DNA of 64,000 nt from Acidobacteriota bacterium. Its GTDB lineage: Bacteria > Acidobacteriota > Terriglobia > Terriglobales > Acidobacteriaceae. Under the pieces are notes generated by a model, which saw nothing but the letters and a program-made list of their open reading frames with translations, was not told the origin of the DNA and made no database searches. The position numbers and the translations under genes are program-made. Positions 55,481-64,000 of this stretch are shown here, in pieces. The stretch's first letter is position 1. Each line of letters begins with the position of its first letter. The DNA lies in NCBI GenBank assembly GCA_021792795.1, contig JAJYUB010000001.1, forward strand, positions 141,315 to 205,314. Direction: 5' to 3'.

Positions 55481-55781
55481 TTTGCTTTGGACTCCGCAAG
55501 CTCGCGAGGACTTGCTGGAGATTTACATTGCCATCGGGATCGATAACCCGGATGCCGCAGAACGGCTCTATACGGCGATGGAATCGAAAGTCAATCTCCT
55601 GGTCGCCCATCCCCGGCTAGGAGTACGCCATCCGGAAATCCAACGCTCCGCGCGCATTCTAATTGAATGGCCCTATCTGATCCTTTACGAGACCCATCCA
55701 GACACCGACGACGGGCCGATTGAAAGCGTCGAGATCGTTCGCGTGGTCGATGGCCGCAGAGACCTAACCAGACCGTTCTAA
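55470..55781 (+). CDS. parE: ParE-like toxin (RelE/ParE superfamily)
   Basis: A 103-residue RelE/ParE-fold toxin. LLWTPQAREDLLEIYIAIG, AERLYTAMESKVNLLVAHP, LGVRHPEIQRSARILIEWPY, LILYETHPDT and VEIVRVVDGRRDL are the conserved strands and helices; the R-D pair near the C-terminus is usual. ParE toxins poison DNA gyrase. Intact, with the antitoxin directly upstream. Confidence 0.92.
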   Translation: MRVDLLWTPQAREDLLEIYIAIGIDNPDAAERLYTAMESKVNLLVAHPRLGVRHPEIQRSARILIEWPYLILYETHPDTDDGPIESVEIVRVVDGRRDLTRPF

Positions 55782-55880
55782 GGACGGAATCGCTGTACGA
55801 TCCTGCACGCATTGTCGCTCATTTATTGATATCTCCGAAGTTTCCGTGTAGACGCGCTGCGATACACTGGGCAATATCCC

Positions 55881-57446
55881 ATGGAAACCAAGCGTACTGC
55901 CGATCCCTCCACCATCGTCATTCTCGATTTTGGCTCCCAATACACGCAATTGATTGCGCGGCGGATTCGCGAGCAGAACGTGTTTTCAGTCGTGCTACCT
56001 TGTACTGCGCCGTATGAATCCATTCGGCAACTCAATCCTGCCGGCATCATTCTTTCCGGCGGCCCCAGTTCGGTGTATGACGCGGACGCTCCGCCCGCGG
56101 ATGCGCGCGTGCTTGCCATGGGCGCGCCCGTGCTGGGCATCTGTTATGGACTGCATTTCATCCTGCATGAACTCGGCGGCAAGGTCCGTTCCGCCGACCG
56201 TCGCGAGTACGGCCATGCCGATGTCGAAGTTGTCCGCCCCACCGCGCTGTTTGAAGGCTTGCCGACGCATCTTCCGGTCTGGATGTCGCATGGCGATGAG
56301 GCGCTGGAACTTCCTGCGGGCTTTACGCTCACCGCGAAAACTTCCAACGCCGTCGCCGGCATTGCCGACGAGTCGCGCCGCATTTGGGCGGTGCAGTTTC
56401 ATCCGGAAGTCCATCACACCCGCCAGGGCAAAGATCTGCTGCGGAATTTTCTTTTCCGCATTTGCAATGTGGCGCCGGACTGGACACCGGAGCATTTCAT
56501 CCAGGCCACGGTCGAGCGCATTCGCGCCCAGGTTGGCGACGGCCACGTTATCTGCGGCCTGTCTGGCGGCGTCGATTCCTCTGTGGCCGCGGTACTGGTC
56601 GATCGCGCCATCGGCGGCCATCTCACCTGCGTCTTTGTGGACAACGGAGTGCTGCGCAAGGATGAATTTCGCAAGGTCCAGGAAAATCTTCGCGACAAAC
56701 TCGGCCTGAACCTGGTCGCCGTCGATGCCGGCCGGCAATTTCTCTCGCTGCTCGCCGGAGTCACCGATCCAGAAACGAAACGAAAAATCATCGGCAATGA
56801 ATTCATCGCCGTCTTCGATCGGGAGGCCCACCGCATCGCGCAGCAAACCGGCTCCGTCGATTGGCTGGTGCAGGGAACTCTCTATCCCGATGTGATCGAG
56901 TCGTCTTCCGTCAAAGGACCGTCGCAGACCATCAAAAGTCATCACAACGTCGGCGGCCTGCCGGAGACGATGAAGTTGAAACTGATTGAGCCGCTGCGCG
57001 ACCTGTTTAAAGATGAGGTCCGTCGCATCGGTCGCGACCTGGGCATGCCGGAAGATATTTTGCAGCGCCAGCCATTTCCCGGCCCCGGTTTGGCAGTGCG
57101 CATTGTCGGCGAAGTGACTCCGGAACGCGTTGCGATTCTGCAGGAAGCCGACGAAATTGTCGTCGATGAGATCAAGACCGCTGGACTCTACCGGCAGATC
57201 TGGCAATCGTTCGCGGTATTGCTCCCGGTACGAAGTGTCGGTGTCATGGGCGACCAGCGCACCTACGCCTACACCTGCGCAATCCGCGCTGTCGCTTCCG
57301 AGGACGGCATGACCGCCGACTGGGTCCCGCTGCCGTATGAAGTGCTGAAGCGCATGTCGGGCCGCATCGTCAATGAGGTGAAGGGCATCAATCGCGTGGT
57401 CTACGACATCACTTCCAAGCCGCCGGGTACAATCGAATGGGAGTAG
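55881..57446 (+). CDS. guaA: GMP synthase (glutamine-hydrolysing)
   Basis: A 521-residue two-domain enzyme that aminates XMP to GMP. The glutamine amidotransferase domain has GICYGLHFILHELGG with the Cys nucleophile and AVQFHPEVHHTRQG with His/Glu. The ATP pyrophosphatase domain has ICGLSGGVDSSVAAVLVD (P-loop) and the C-terminal dimer domain ends in TIEWE. Length normal. A broken methyltransferase gene follows 6 bp later. Confidence 0.98.
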   Translation: METKRTADPSTIVILDFGSQYTQLIARRIREQNVFSVVLPCTAPYESIRQLNPAGIILSGGPSSVYDADAPPADARVLAMGAPVLGICYGLHFILHELGGKVRSADRREYGHADVEVVRPTALFEGLPTHLPVWMSHGDEALELPAGFTLTAKTSNAVAGIADESRRIWAVQFHPEVHHTRQGKDLLRNFLFRICNVAPDWTPEHFIQATVERIRAQVGDGHVICGLSGGVDSSVAAVLVDRAIGGHLTCVFVDNGVLRKDEFRKVQENLRDKLGLNLVAVDAGRQFLSLLAGVTDPETKRKIIGNEFIAVFDREAHRIAQQTGSVDWLVQGTLYPDVIESSSVKGPSQTIKSHHNVGGLPETMKLKLIEPLRDLFKDEVRRIGRDLGMPEDILQRQPFPGPGLAVRIVGEVTPERVAILQEADEIVVDEIKTAGLYRQIWQSFAVLLPVRSVGVMGDQRTYAYTCAIRAVASEDGMTADWVPLPYEVLKRMSGRIVNEVKGINRVVYDITSKPPGTIEWE

Positions 57447-57452
57447 CGCGGC

Positions 57453-58068
57453 ATGGATGAACTTCAGGCACGCGAACACTGGCAGCAGATATACTCGACG
57501 CGGCAAGAGCAGGAACTGGCCTGGTTCGAGGAGACTCTAGCCATTTCCCTGGAGCTTTTGCTGACGCCGGAATTGAACAAGGATTCGCCGGATCTGGATG
57601 TCGGCGGCGGCGCGGCTGGTGGATGCCTTGCTGGACCGCGGCTTCAATCGGCCCGCCGTCCTCGACATTTCCGAGGCAGCGCTTGAGAAATCCAAACTGC
57701 GCCTGGCCGGTCGCGCGTCGCAGGTGCATTGGATTGTCGCCGACATCGCCCAATGGGAGCCGAACCGGCAATACAGCGCCTGGCATGATCGCGCTGTCTT
57801 CCATTTCCTTACAACCGAGGAGCAGCGGCTTGCCTATCGCTCCGTCCTTGAAAAGGCAGTGGCTCCCGGCGGCATCGTCGTCGTTGGCACGTTCGCTCTC
57901 GACGGGCCGGAACGGTGCAGCGGTTTACCTGTTCAGCGCTACTCGCCGGAAAGCCTGGCTGCGGAACTCGGTCCAGCCTTTGCTTGCACGGCCGTCCGTT
58001 ACATCGATCATGCCACACCCGCCGGCAAGGTGCAGCGTTTTCAGTTCAGCCGTTTCGTCCGGCAATAA
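57453..58068 (+). pseudogene. Class I SAM-dependent methyltransferase, frameshifted in motif I
   Basis: The first frame reads MDELQAREHWQQIYSTRQEQ up to DLDVGGGAA and then loses homology. Homology resumes in another frame as RLVDALLDRGFNRPAVLDIS and continues to the end (RAVFHFLTTEEQRLAYRSV, FQFSRFVRQ). The shift falls at about 57605-57615 in the G+C-rich VGGGA stretch, that is in the SAM-binding motif I. A five-base deletion between two GCG copies would explain it. Both halves are otherwise intact, so this could also be an assembly or sequencing error in a real guaA-linked gene. Confidence 0.7.
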
Positions 58069-58079
58069 CAGGGCGTCGC

Positions 58080-59474
58080 TTATCGGTCGGCGACGGACAA
58101 CTCCATCCGCGTGTTTTTTGCGAACACAACCTCGTGGCCGCGCATGATCCAGCGCCGGGTAACGGACTGCCCTACTGCGTAGTATGCAAATACCGAGATG
58201 GTGGTCCCGCTGACGAAAAGTATGGAAAGCACCCGCGCCGGCAATCCAAAGCCATTGCTGGTATCGGCGGCGTCCACCTGGTTTTGGTTGGTATCGACTG
58301 CGTTTGCGCCTGCCAGATAACCGAGCACAAGCGGGTCCATGTATTTTCCCTTGTCGGCGTTCGCGTGGGCGCCGCCTTCGGAATCCAGCGTGACATTCTG
58401 GCCTTTCTTGCCCTCCACCGCAGTCATCTGCGCATGCACGTTCTCCATCGTTCCTGCGGGCAGTTTGACCTGCCGGAACGTGAATCGCAGCGTCCCGTTC
58501 CGCCCCCAAGCGCGCGCGTGTTTCGCTTGCGTCACGACCCCGGTCAATTGGGTGCCGGTCGGCAAAATCACGTCCTTATGGTTTTGGCTGAAATAGGGTT
58601 GCGTCAGAACGGCTTCCACCGGCGTGCCGACCTTATCGGTCTTTGAAGTCAAAGGCGTCATCAGCCGCACATCGAGGGTCCCAGGCGGAATATGTCCATG
58701 CGGCGGAGTTACCGGAAGCAAATCGCCGGCCTTGGCATCGGGCAACGTGACAGGCTGCGCCAGCTCCGCATCGAACTCGGTCCCCGTCCAGATGTCCTGC
58801 GGATGATATGGAAGCTGTCCGTAGAAGATCTGCAATGCCTTCTCGGATTTGTGCTTGGAGTGGAAGGCATTCGATATTCCTTGCTTCATGCCGGTAAATT
58901 TCGCGTGGATGTCCGCCTTGATTCTTTGTATGCGCGACTTCTTCTTGACGGGGGGGCCCATTTTTACCAGGTCCGCGGTCCGTTCGGAAGCCTCCGCGTC
59001 GATCGGCAGACGCGAGCCGTCCGGCAACGTGATGGAGGTGAAGCGCAGCACGGGCTGTTTGAGCGGAGTAAAGTCGCCGTTAAGCCTTGCCCAGGTCCGC
59101 TTGCTGCCGTGGACAGGAGCCAGGTCGGAGATACTGCCGTGAATGCGCGTGTTCACCGGAAGCACTATATGGTCCACCGCGTAAACAGGGTCGATCAGGC
59201 GGCCTTCGATCGGCTTGCCCTTGCGCATGCGATAGCGGCGATCGATCTGCACCCGCAAAGGCAAACCGGCAGCCAGGACCGCTGTGGTGGGGGTGGAGTT
59301 TGGGCCGCGAGGCAACACAGAAGACGAGTTGGCTGGGGCCGCGGATTTTTGCCCCGATTGGGTCTGTTGAGGTCTGGTTGAAGGGGCCAGCAAGGTGCGC
59401 GTTTGACCCTGTAGACCCAAAACTCCACCCAACAAATAGGCCATGCCTATTGCAACCGAGTTCCAACTTCGCAT
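58080..59474 (-). CDS. Large exported protein of unknown function
   Basis: A 464-residue protein with a signal segment (SVAIGMAYLLGGVLGLQGQT). The N-terminal half is Pro/Ser/Thr-rich, then a domain with LPLRVQIDRRYRMRKGKPIE and VLPVNTRIHGSISDL, a helical part (KADIHAKFTGMKQGISNAF), and a C-terminal beta domain (RLMTPLTSKTDKVGTPVEAV, VILPTGTQLTGVV) that somewhat resembles the VirB10/TrbI C-terminal fold. A hydrophobic segment near the end (LSILFVSGTTISVFAYYAVG). Seen in Acidobacteriota as far as I recall; function unknown. Confidence 0.72.
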   Translation of the reverse strand: MRSWNSVAIGMAYLLGGVLGLQGQTRTLLAPSTRPQQTQSGQKSAAPANSSSVLPRGPNSTPTTAVLAAGLPLRVQIDRRYRMRKGKPIEGRLIDPVYAVDHIVLPVNTRIHGSISDLAPVHGSKRTWARLNGDFTPLKQPVLRFTSITLPDGSRLPIDAEASERTADLVKMGPPVKKKSRIQRIKADIHAKFTGMKQGISNAFHSKHKSEKALQIFYGQLPYHPQDIWTGTEFDAELAQPVTLPDAKAGDLLPVTPPHGHIPPGTLDVRLMTPLTSKTDKVGTPVEAVLTQPYFSQNHKDVILPTGTQLTGVVTQAKHARAWGRNGTLRFTFRQVKLPAGTMENVHAQMTAVEGKKGQNVTLDSEGGAHANADKGKYMDPLVLGYLAGANAVDTNQNQVDAADTSNGFGLPARVLSILFVSGTTISVFAYYAVGQSVTRRWIMRGHEVVFAKNTRMELSVADR

Positions 59475-59608
59475 GCAGACTGCTCGATTAGGAATTGGGT
59501 CGTAGCTGCGTCCTGCTTTTAGCGTACACCATGCCAAACAGTTTGCGATGGAAGGTATCGCCGTCCATTTGGGCAAGACCCATGCGCAAACGCAAGAGGC
59601 CCGATGCT

Positions 59609-60148
59609 TCATTTTCCGATCGCAATGTCGTGGTCCATCCCTCCGACCGCATCATTGTCATCGATGCCCGGCTGCTCCGTGGCGACTGCATGGCCAGGGT
59701 CGACAGCGGCCGCCTCCAACTCGTCCTCATCGCTGACGTACGGAATGCCTGCCAGATCTTCTTCGATCAAGAGGAATTTTCGCGCGTATCGCAGCGGCTC
59801 ATCCGCAATCGCCATTTCCTTCAGATGGTATCGCCATGCGTCTGGAATCACCGATCGCCGGATATGCCCTTTCCGCTCCACCACGCGAGTGGTGCCATCC
59901 TTGGAAACGCGCGTGAAGGTGCTGGTCGGCACGACGAATGTCATCTTGCTGCCGGACCGCCAGAACGACTCCGCGAACTCATGCGCGAACAGCATTGCGT
60001 AGTATCGTCGGTGCTCGGACAGCGTTTGTACGGATTCATGAAAGCTGGTCCACGGCAACCCCAGGCGGACCGTGTACCACTTGCGGAACTCAAAACCGTT
60101 CGACTTCGCCTGACGAATCAAGGCGCGTAACAGTTCGGCGCGTGTCAT
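59609..60148 (-). CDS. Hypothetical protein
   Basis: A 179-residue protein with no recognised domain. The first half is basic and aromatic (RQAKSNGFEFRKWYTVRLGL, RRYYAMLFAHEFAESFWRS), the middle has SVIPDAWRYHLKEMAIADEP, and the end is acidic (VSDEDELEAAAVDPG, GIDDNDAVGGMDHD). It lies upstream of the 464-residue protein on the same strand with a 134-bp gap. Confidence 0.6.
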   Translation of the reverse strand: MTRAELLRALIRQAKSNGFEFRKWYTVRLGLPWTSFHESVQTLSEHRRYYAMLFAHEFAESFWRSGSKMTFVVPTSTFTRVSKDGTTRVVERKGHIRRSVIPDAWRYHLKEMAIADEPLRYARKFLLIEEDLAGIPYVSDEDELEAAAVDPGHAVATEQPGIDDNDAVGGMDHDIAIGK

Positions 60149-60345
60149 CGGCTACAGGGTAAAACATAATGGAGAGCACTGGAAGCTGAAAGTAAAACAT
60201 CGAACGTCACTTGCGTCACCTGACAACTTGGGCCGACACTGGTTATGTTCGTCCAATCCTTATGCCTCTGGCTTCTTTACCGCGCCCCGGAGAAATTTTC
60301 GCCGGCAATTTGCATTTGTCATGCTCCCTCAATCTCGCGCGCCGG

Positions 60346-61587
60346 ATGTTGCGCTGCTTCCTGTCCTGGAGGCCCTGGCGATGGGTGCTTGCCGTCATCC
60401 TTTTCGGCGTCGCATTGCCAGTCTCCGCCGCGGTCAAGGCCCCCAACGGCACCGTTACAGATCCACTGAACCTTGCGCCGGAAGTCCAGGCCGCGTATCG
60501 ACACTTTTACGACCTCGATTACGGTACTGCGCAAAGTCTGTTCGAGAAGATTGCCGCCGAGCATCCCACCGATCCCATGGCCGTCGATTACGTCCTGAAC
60601 AACGCCGTGTTTCGGGAGCTGTACCGGCTGGACCTTCTCGACACCACTCTCTACGTGGAGGATGGTTTCCTGTCCGGCAAGCACCCCGTCGTCGAAAACA
60701 GGCAGGCCACGCGTCAGATTCAGGCCCTCTATCAACGCGCCGTCGATCTCAGCAATCGCAGGCTTGCGGCCAACCCAAACGATGCCGATGCCTTGTTCGC
60801 GCGCGGCTTCGCCACCAGTCTGGAAACCATTTACATCGGCATGGTGGAAAAGAAATATGTCACCGCGCTCCACCTGGCATCCTCCTCCCGCAAGGACGAC
60901 GATGCGGTCCTGCGGATGGACCCCAACTATGTCGATTGCTATCTGATCGTTGGCGTGCACGAATATGTGCTGGGAAGCTTGACCCTCCCCTTGAAAGTTC
61001 TGGCCGGGCTGGTGGGCATCCATGGCTCCAAATCGAGGGGTTTCAAGGACCTGGAAAAGGTCGGCCAGTACGGCATCGTCAATTCCGTCTCCGCCCGCAC
61101 CTCCCTGGCCATTTTTCTCCGGCGCGAGGCCCAGTATCCACAAGCGATCGACGTAATTGACGGGCTGGCGCGCCAATATCCGCACAATTTTCTGTTTGCC
61201 CTGGAGCATGCCAATCTGCTGAAAGATGCAGGCCAGGGAATGAGCGCCATCGCCGCCTACCGGGCCCTGCTGCGGCTGGCGACCGCGCCGGGCGGCTACT
61301 ACCCTGACCCGCACCTGGAAATGGCCTACTACGGCCTCGGCGAAGCCGCCCGCGGCCAGCGCCAAATCGCCCAGGCAGCCATCGCCTATGAAAGCGCAAC
61401 CATGCAGCCCACCGCTTCTCCGCTGATGAAGCGGCGCGCGCATCTGGCTGCGGGAGAAATGTTGGATCTGCTGGGGCGGCGCGCCCAGGCGAAACAGCAG
61501 TATGACGCCGTCCTCGCGCTGGGGGCGGAGTCCGACCAGGCCGAGCGCGCCGCCAAGTTTGAAACTTCGCCCTATCGCGGCAAATAA
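60346..61587 (+). CDS. Exported TPR-like protein
   Basis: About 413 residues with a signal peptide (RWVLAVILFGVALPVSAA). The rest is helical with TPR-like repeats (YRHFYDLDYGTAQSLFEKIA; ALYQRAVDLSNRRLAANPND; YPQAIDVIDGLARQYPHNFL; QRQIAQAAIAYESATMQP). ATG 60346 places the signal peptide correctly; the longer frame upstream adds no recognisable sequence. Periplasmic scaffolding role likely, partner unknown. Confidence 0.78.
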   Translation: MLRCFLSWRPWRWVLAVILFGVALPVSAAVKAPNGTVTDPLNLAPEVQAAYRHFYDLDYGTAQSLFEKIAAEHPTDPMAVDYVLNNAVFRELYRLDLLDTTLYVEDGFLSGKHPVVENRQATRQIQALYQRAVDLSNRRLAANPNDADALFARGFATSLETIYIGMVEKKYVTALHLASSSRKDDDAVLRMDPNYVDCYLIVGVHEYVLGSLTLPLKVLAGLVGIHGSKSRGFKDLEKVGQYGIVNSVSARTSLAIFLRREAQYPQAIDVIDGLARQYPHNFLFALEHANLLKDAGQGMSAIAAYRALLRLATAPGGYYPDPHLEMAYYGLGEAARGQRQIAQAAIAYESATMQPTASPLMKRRAHLAAGEMLDLLGRRAQAKQQYDAVLALGAESDQAERAAKFETSPYRGK

Positions 61588-61737
61588 TTTTTTGGATTGG
61601 GCCACGCTGGGGAACCAACCCGCAGTGTACTGCGTATCTTCTATTGCTGTTCGCGTGCCTGGCGTTACACTGCAAGCCAGAGTTGCGGGCAGCAATCGCG
61701 TCCACGATGGCGATACAATCGCCCGAGGAGGGTCGTC

Positions 61738-62100
61738 ATGTTCTGTCATCGGTGTGGAAAGCCTCTGCCGGCGGCGGCAAGCTTCTGTCCCAGTTGCGGC
61801 GCGCCCGCCAACAGTACTGTTTTCGCCGCATCCCCATTGCGCACCATGTACCGGCCTCAGGCCCAACGCATGGTCGCCGGCGTCTGCGCTGCCTTCGCCC
61901 TCCGCTACCGCTGGGACCTGACCGCCACGCGTATTGTCACCGTACTCCTCGGCGTGCTGATTTTTCCTGTCATGGAAGTTGCCTACGTTGTCGCTTGGAT
62001 GCTGATTCCGGAAGAGGTCCCGTTCGGAATGCAGCCGCCGTATGTGCCGCCTGCGCCCCCGCCACCTCCAGCTCCTCCGTCCGGTCCGCAGGCGTATTAG
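61738..62100 (+). CDS. Zinc-ribbon / PspC-domain membrane protein
   Basis: About 120 residues. The N-terminal MFCHRCGKPLPAAASFCPSC is a zinc ribbon, then RMVAGVCAAFALRYRWDLTA and TVLLGVLIFPVMEVAYVVAW form the PspC domain with one membrane segment. It ends in a Pro-rich tail (PYVPPAPPPPPAPPSGPQAY). GAGGAGG before the ATG fixes the start. PspC-type proteins take part in envelope stress responses in other bacteria. Confidence 0.88.
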   Translation: MFCHRCGKPLPAAASFCPSCGAPANSTVFAASPLRTMYRPQAQRMVAGVCAAFALRYRWDLTATRIVTVLLGVLIFPVMEVAYVVAWMLIPEEVPFGMQPPYVPPAPPPPPAPPSGPQAY

Positions 62101-62237
62101 GGCCTTTTCACAGAGCGCGTAATGTTTGGCCGCCCCATCCTGGCGAAACCTGCGCCCCCGACGAGCGTAGCTTGGTGGGGTGGGAAAGAACGATGCCCCA
62201 GCCTAGTCGCCGTGGAATTGCTCTATAGTGGACGTAC

Positions 62238-63089
62238 ATGCCAACCGAGTCGCCGCTGCGGATGGAACATGACGGAGCAACCCTGTTTGCCGCCACAATG
62301 GGCACAGGTCCCGACGTTATTCTGCTCCATCCCACGCCCGTCCATCATGCTTTTTGGCTGCCGGTTGCCGAACGGCTTGCCGACCGCTATCGCCTCACAC
62401 TCGTCGATCTCCGCGGCCACGGCCAGTCGTCCGCCGGCGCAGGTGTCATCACCATGGCGAAACTGGCCGAAGATGTTCATGCAGTCGCACAAGCCCTGGG
62501 GATTCAATACGCGGCCTTCATCGGCTGTTCCATCGGCAGTTACGCGCTGTACGAACATTGGCGGCGCTTCCCGCGGGAAATGGCCGCGCTGGTGTTCGCC
62601 TGCGGCAAGCCGCAGCCGGATTCCGCCGCCAACCGCGAAGCCAGGCGCGAATCGAACCTTGCCGCGCAACAGCCCGGCGGACTGGCGAAGTTCTTCGATC
62701 GCATGGCGGACACGCTGATCGGTCCGACGGCACGGCAGCATCATCCTCAAATCCGCGCTGCCGCCCGCGCCATGATGGATTCCGTCTCGCTGCAGGCCAT
62801 GCTGGCCGTGCAGCAAGGACTAATGGAGCGGCCGGACTCGGTCCCCACGCTCAAGACCATCCAAGTCCCGGTGTGTGCCATTGCTGCGGGAGAAGACCAA
62901 AGTAGCAGTCCGGCGGAGATGCGCGTCATTGCCGAGCAGGCGCCGGACGCGGAGTTCCATCTCGTTGAAGATGCCGGCCACTACGCTCCATTCGAGCAAC
63001 CGCAAAAGGTCGCCGCCTTGATTGGCGAATTTCTTGACCGAAACTACGGCTCGCGCCCGGTCCCCAGCCCTACAAGGAAAGCCCTTTGA
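62238..63089 (+). CDS. Alpha/beta hydrolase
   Basis: A 283-residue alpha/beta-hydrolase. The nucleophile elbow is GCSIGSYALYEHW (GxSxG), the oxyanion strand ILLHPTPVHHAFWLPVA precedes it, and the catalytic His is in EDAGHYAPFEQPQKV. The set resembles 3-oxoadipate enol-lactonase-like hydrolases, but substrate is unknown. Its stop overlaps the TTG start of lysA. Confidence 0.88.
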   Translation: MPTESPLRMEHDGATLFAATMGTGPDVILLHPTPVHHAFWLPVAERLADRYRLTLVDLRGHGQSSAGAGVITMAKLAEDVHAVAQALGIQYAAFIGCSIGSYALYEHWRRFPREMAALVFACGKPQPDSAANREARRESNLAAQQPGGLAKFFDRMADTLIGPTARQHHPQIRAAARAMMDSVSLQAMLAVQQGLMERPDSVPTLKTIQVPVCAIAAGEDQSSSPAEMRVIAEQAPDAEFHLVEDAGHYAPFEQPQKVAALIGEFLDRNYGSRPVPSPTRKAL

Positions 63090-64000
63090 GAACATCCCCT
63101 GCAAATCTTGTCCGTCCGTTTCATTACGGCGGCGCAGAAGACCGCGAACTGTTCTGCGATCGCGTTCCGTTGGCCCGGCTGGTGCGCCAGTACGGCACGC
63201 CGCTCTATGTCTACTCGGCAAGCAATATTCTGGACCGCGTCCGGATGTTCGCGGATGCCTTTGCCGGAATGCGCGCCACCCTTTGCTACTCCGTCAAAGC
63301 CAACTCCAATCTTTCCATTCTGCGCCTGCTGGCGTCCGCCGGCGCGGGTTTCGACATTGTTTCCGGCGGGGAACTGGAGCGGGTCCGCCAGGCCGCAAGA
63401 CCGTCCCTGCGCCGCGTCGTTTTTTCTGGCGTCGGCAAAACGGCCGCCGAGATCGATGCCGCCCTGGCCGCGCAAATCCTCGTCTTCAATGTCGAAAGCC
63501 CAGCCGAGCTGGATCTGCTGGAGCAGCGCGCCCGGCATTTTCGCAAGCGCGCGCCCGTGGCCATGCGCGTCAATCCCGATGTGTTTGCCGCAACCCATCC
63601 CTACATTTCCACCGGGATGACGGCCCATAAATTTGGCGTCGCCATTGGAGACGCGACAGCGCTCTATCGACGCGCGGCGCGCAGCGCCTATCTGGTCCCC
63701 ACCGGAGTCAGCGTGCATATCGGATCGCAGATTCGTGTCACGGAACCCTTTGGACAGGCGCTGCATAGGGTCATGGAACTGGTGCGCGAATTGAAATCCT
63801 CCCACGGCATCCGCATTCAGCACATCGATGCCGGCGGCGGCCTCGGCATCTCTTACGACGACCCGCCGCAGTCCGGGAAAAGCCGCAAAGACGTTCCGCC
63901 ATTCGATCCCAAGGCTGCCGTGCAGGGGTACGCGCAGCACATCCGCGCCGCTCTCGCCGGTTTTGATGGCGAGCTGCTGTTGGAGCCGGGCCGGTTCATC
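63086..64000 (+). CDS. lysA: Diaminopimelate decarboxylase (5' part; 3' end beyond window)
   Basis: 305 codons of a fold-type III PLP enzyme that makes lysine from meso-diaminopimelate. YGTPLYVYSASNILDRVRMF opens the barrel, TLCYSVKANSNLSIL carries the PLP-binding Lys71, VHIGSQI is the helix-start motif, and QHIDAGGGLGISYD the glycine loop; the open end reads LLLEPGRFI. The start is TTG 63086, overlapping the previous stop, with AAGGAAAG five bases ahead. The gene runs off the right edge. Confidence 0.95.
   Translation, partial: MRTSPANLVRPFHYGGAEDRELFCDRVPLARLVRQYGTPLYVYSASNILDRVRMFADAFAGMRATLCYSVKANSNLSILRLLASAGAGFDIVSGGELERVRQAARPSLRRVVFSGVGKTAAEIDAALAAQILVFNVESPAELDLLEQRARHFRKRAPVAMRVNPDVFAATHPYISTGMTAHKFGVAIGDATALYRRAARSAYLVPTGVSVHIGSQIRVTEPFGQALHRVMELVRELKSSHGIRIQHIDAGGGLGISYDDPPQSGKSRKDVPPFDPKAAVQGYAQHIRAALAGFDGELLLEPGRFI

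Noticed and set aside
55995..57506. Long minus-strand reading frame opposite guaA
   Set aside because: Antisense artefact of a highly biased coding sequence; no domain visible.

Overview
The window looks like a chromosome segment from an Acidobacteriota bacterium (Terriglobia/Acidobacteriales type). This is an inference from gene content: a TonB-dependent receptor with an N-terminal carboxypeptidase-regulatory-like domain, many beta-barrel outer-membrane proteins and lipoproteins, secreted DinB proteins, a REP-associated tyrosine transposase with its own REP elements, and roughly 60% G+C. No rRNA or tRNA gene and no CRISPR array was seen. Both ends cut through genes.

Layout. 1-1919: a lower-G+C type II restriction-modification pair, a Bpu10I-like endonuclease (cut by the left edge) and a C5-cytosine methyltransferase. 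2105-8046: acyl-CoA/leucine catabolism (acyl-CoA carboxylase beta subunit, HMG-CoA lyase, enoyl-CoA hydratase, thioesterase), interrupted by a MarR regulator translationally coupled to a ClC chloride channel. 8098-12152: VOC protein, DoxX, a three-gene operon (HxlR regulator, Asp-box propeller, MoaD/ThiS-like protein) with two matching operators, a DUF4136 protein and a YgaP-like membrane protein. 12191-14449: a two-subunit B12-dependent acyl-CoA mutase whose active-site signature looks more like isobutyryl-CoA mutase than methylmalonyl-CoA mutase.

14588-22268: accessory-looking stretch with a RAYT transposase bracketed by REP elements, DinB, frataxin (CyaY), a zinc-dependent phospholipase C-like protein, DoxX, an IS-transposase relic, small membrane proteins and a double GNAT. 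22463-29883: GT39 glycosyltransferase, TIM-barrel isomerase, the ylxP-rbfA-nrnA translation/RNA cluster (without infB), dispersed repeats, HU, SppA and a GT2 glycosyltransferase. 29922-43907: small conserved proteins, a TonB receptor, glucose-6-phosphate isomerase, a secreted acid phosphatase/phospholipase C-like enzyme, an outer-membrane transporter, family-5 uracil-DNA glycosylase and a lipoprotein aldose 1-epimerase.

44117-64000: mainly housekeeping. It holds tig-clpP-clpX with a terminator, an SBBP-repeat lipoprotein, aldo/keto reductase, endonuclease IV, leuS, a membrane protein, a ParDE toxin-antitoxin pair, guaA followed by a frameshifted methyltransferase, conserved hypothetical proteins, a zinc-ribbon/PspC protein, an alpha/beta hydrolase and the 5' part of lysA.

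The points most worth follow-up are the HxlR/Asp-box/MoaD operon, the atypical mutase, the leaderless MarR promoter with a palindrome inside it, the RAYT-REP group, and two broken genes.
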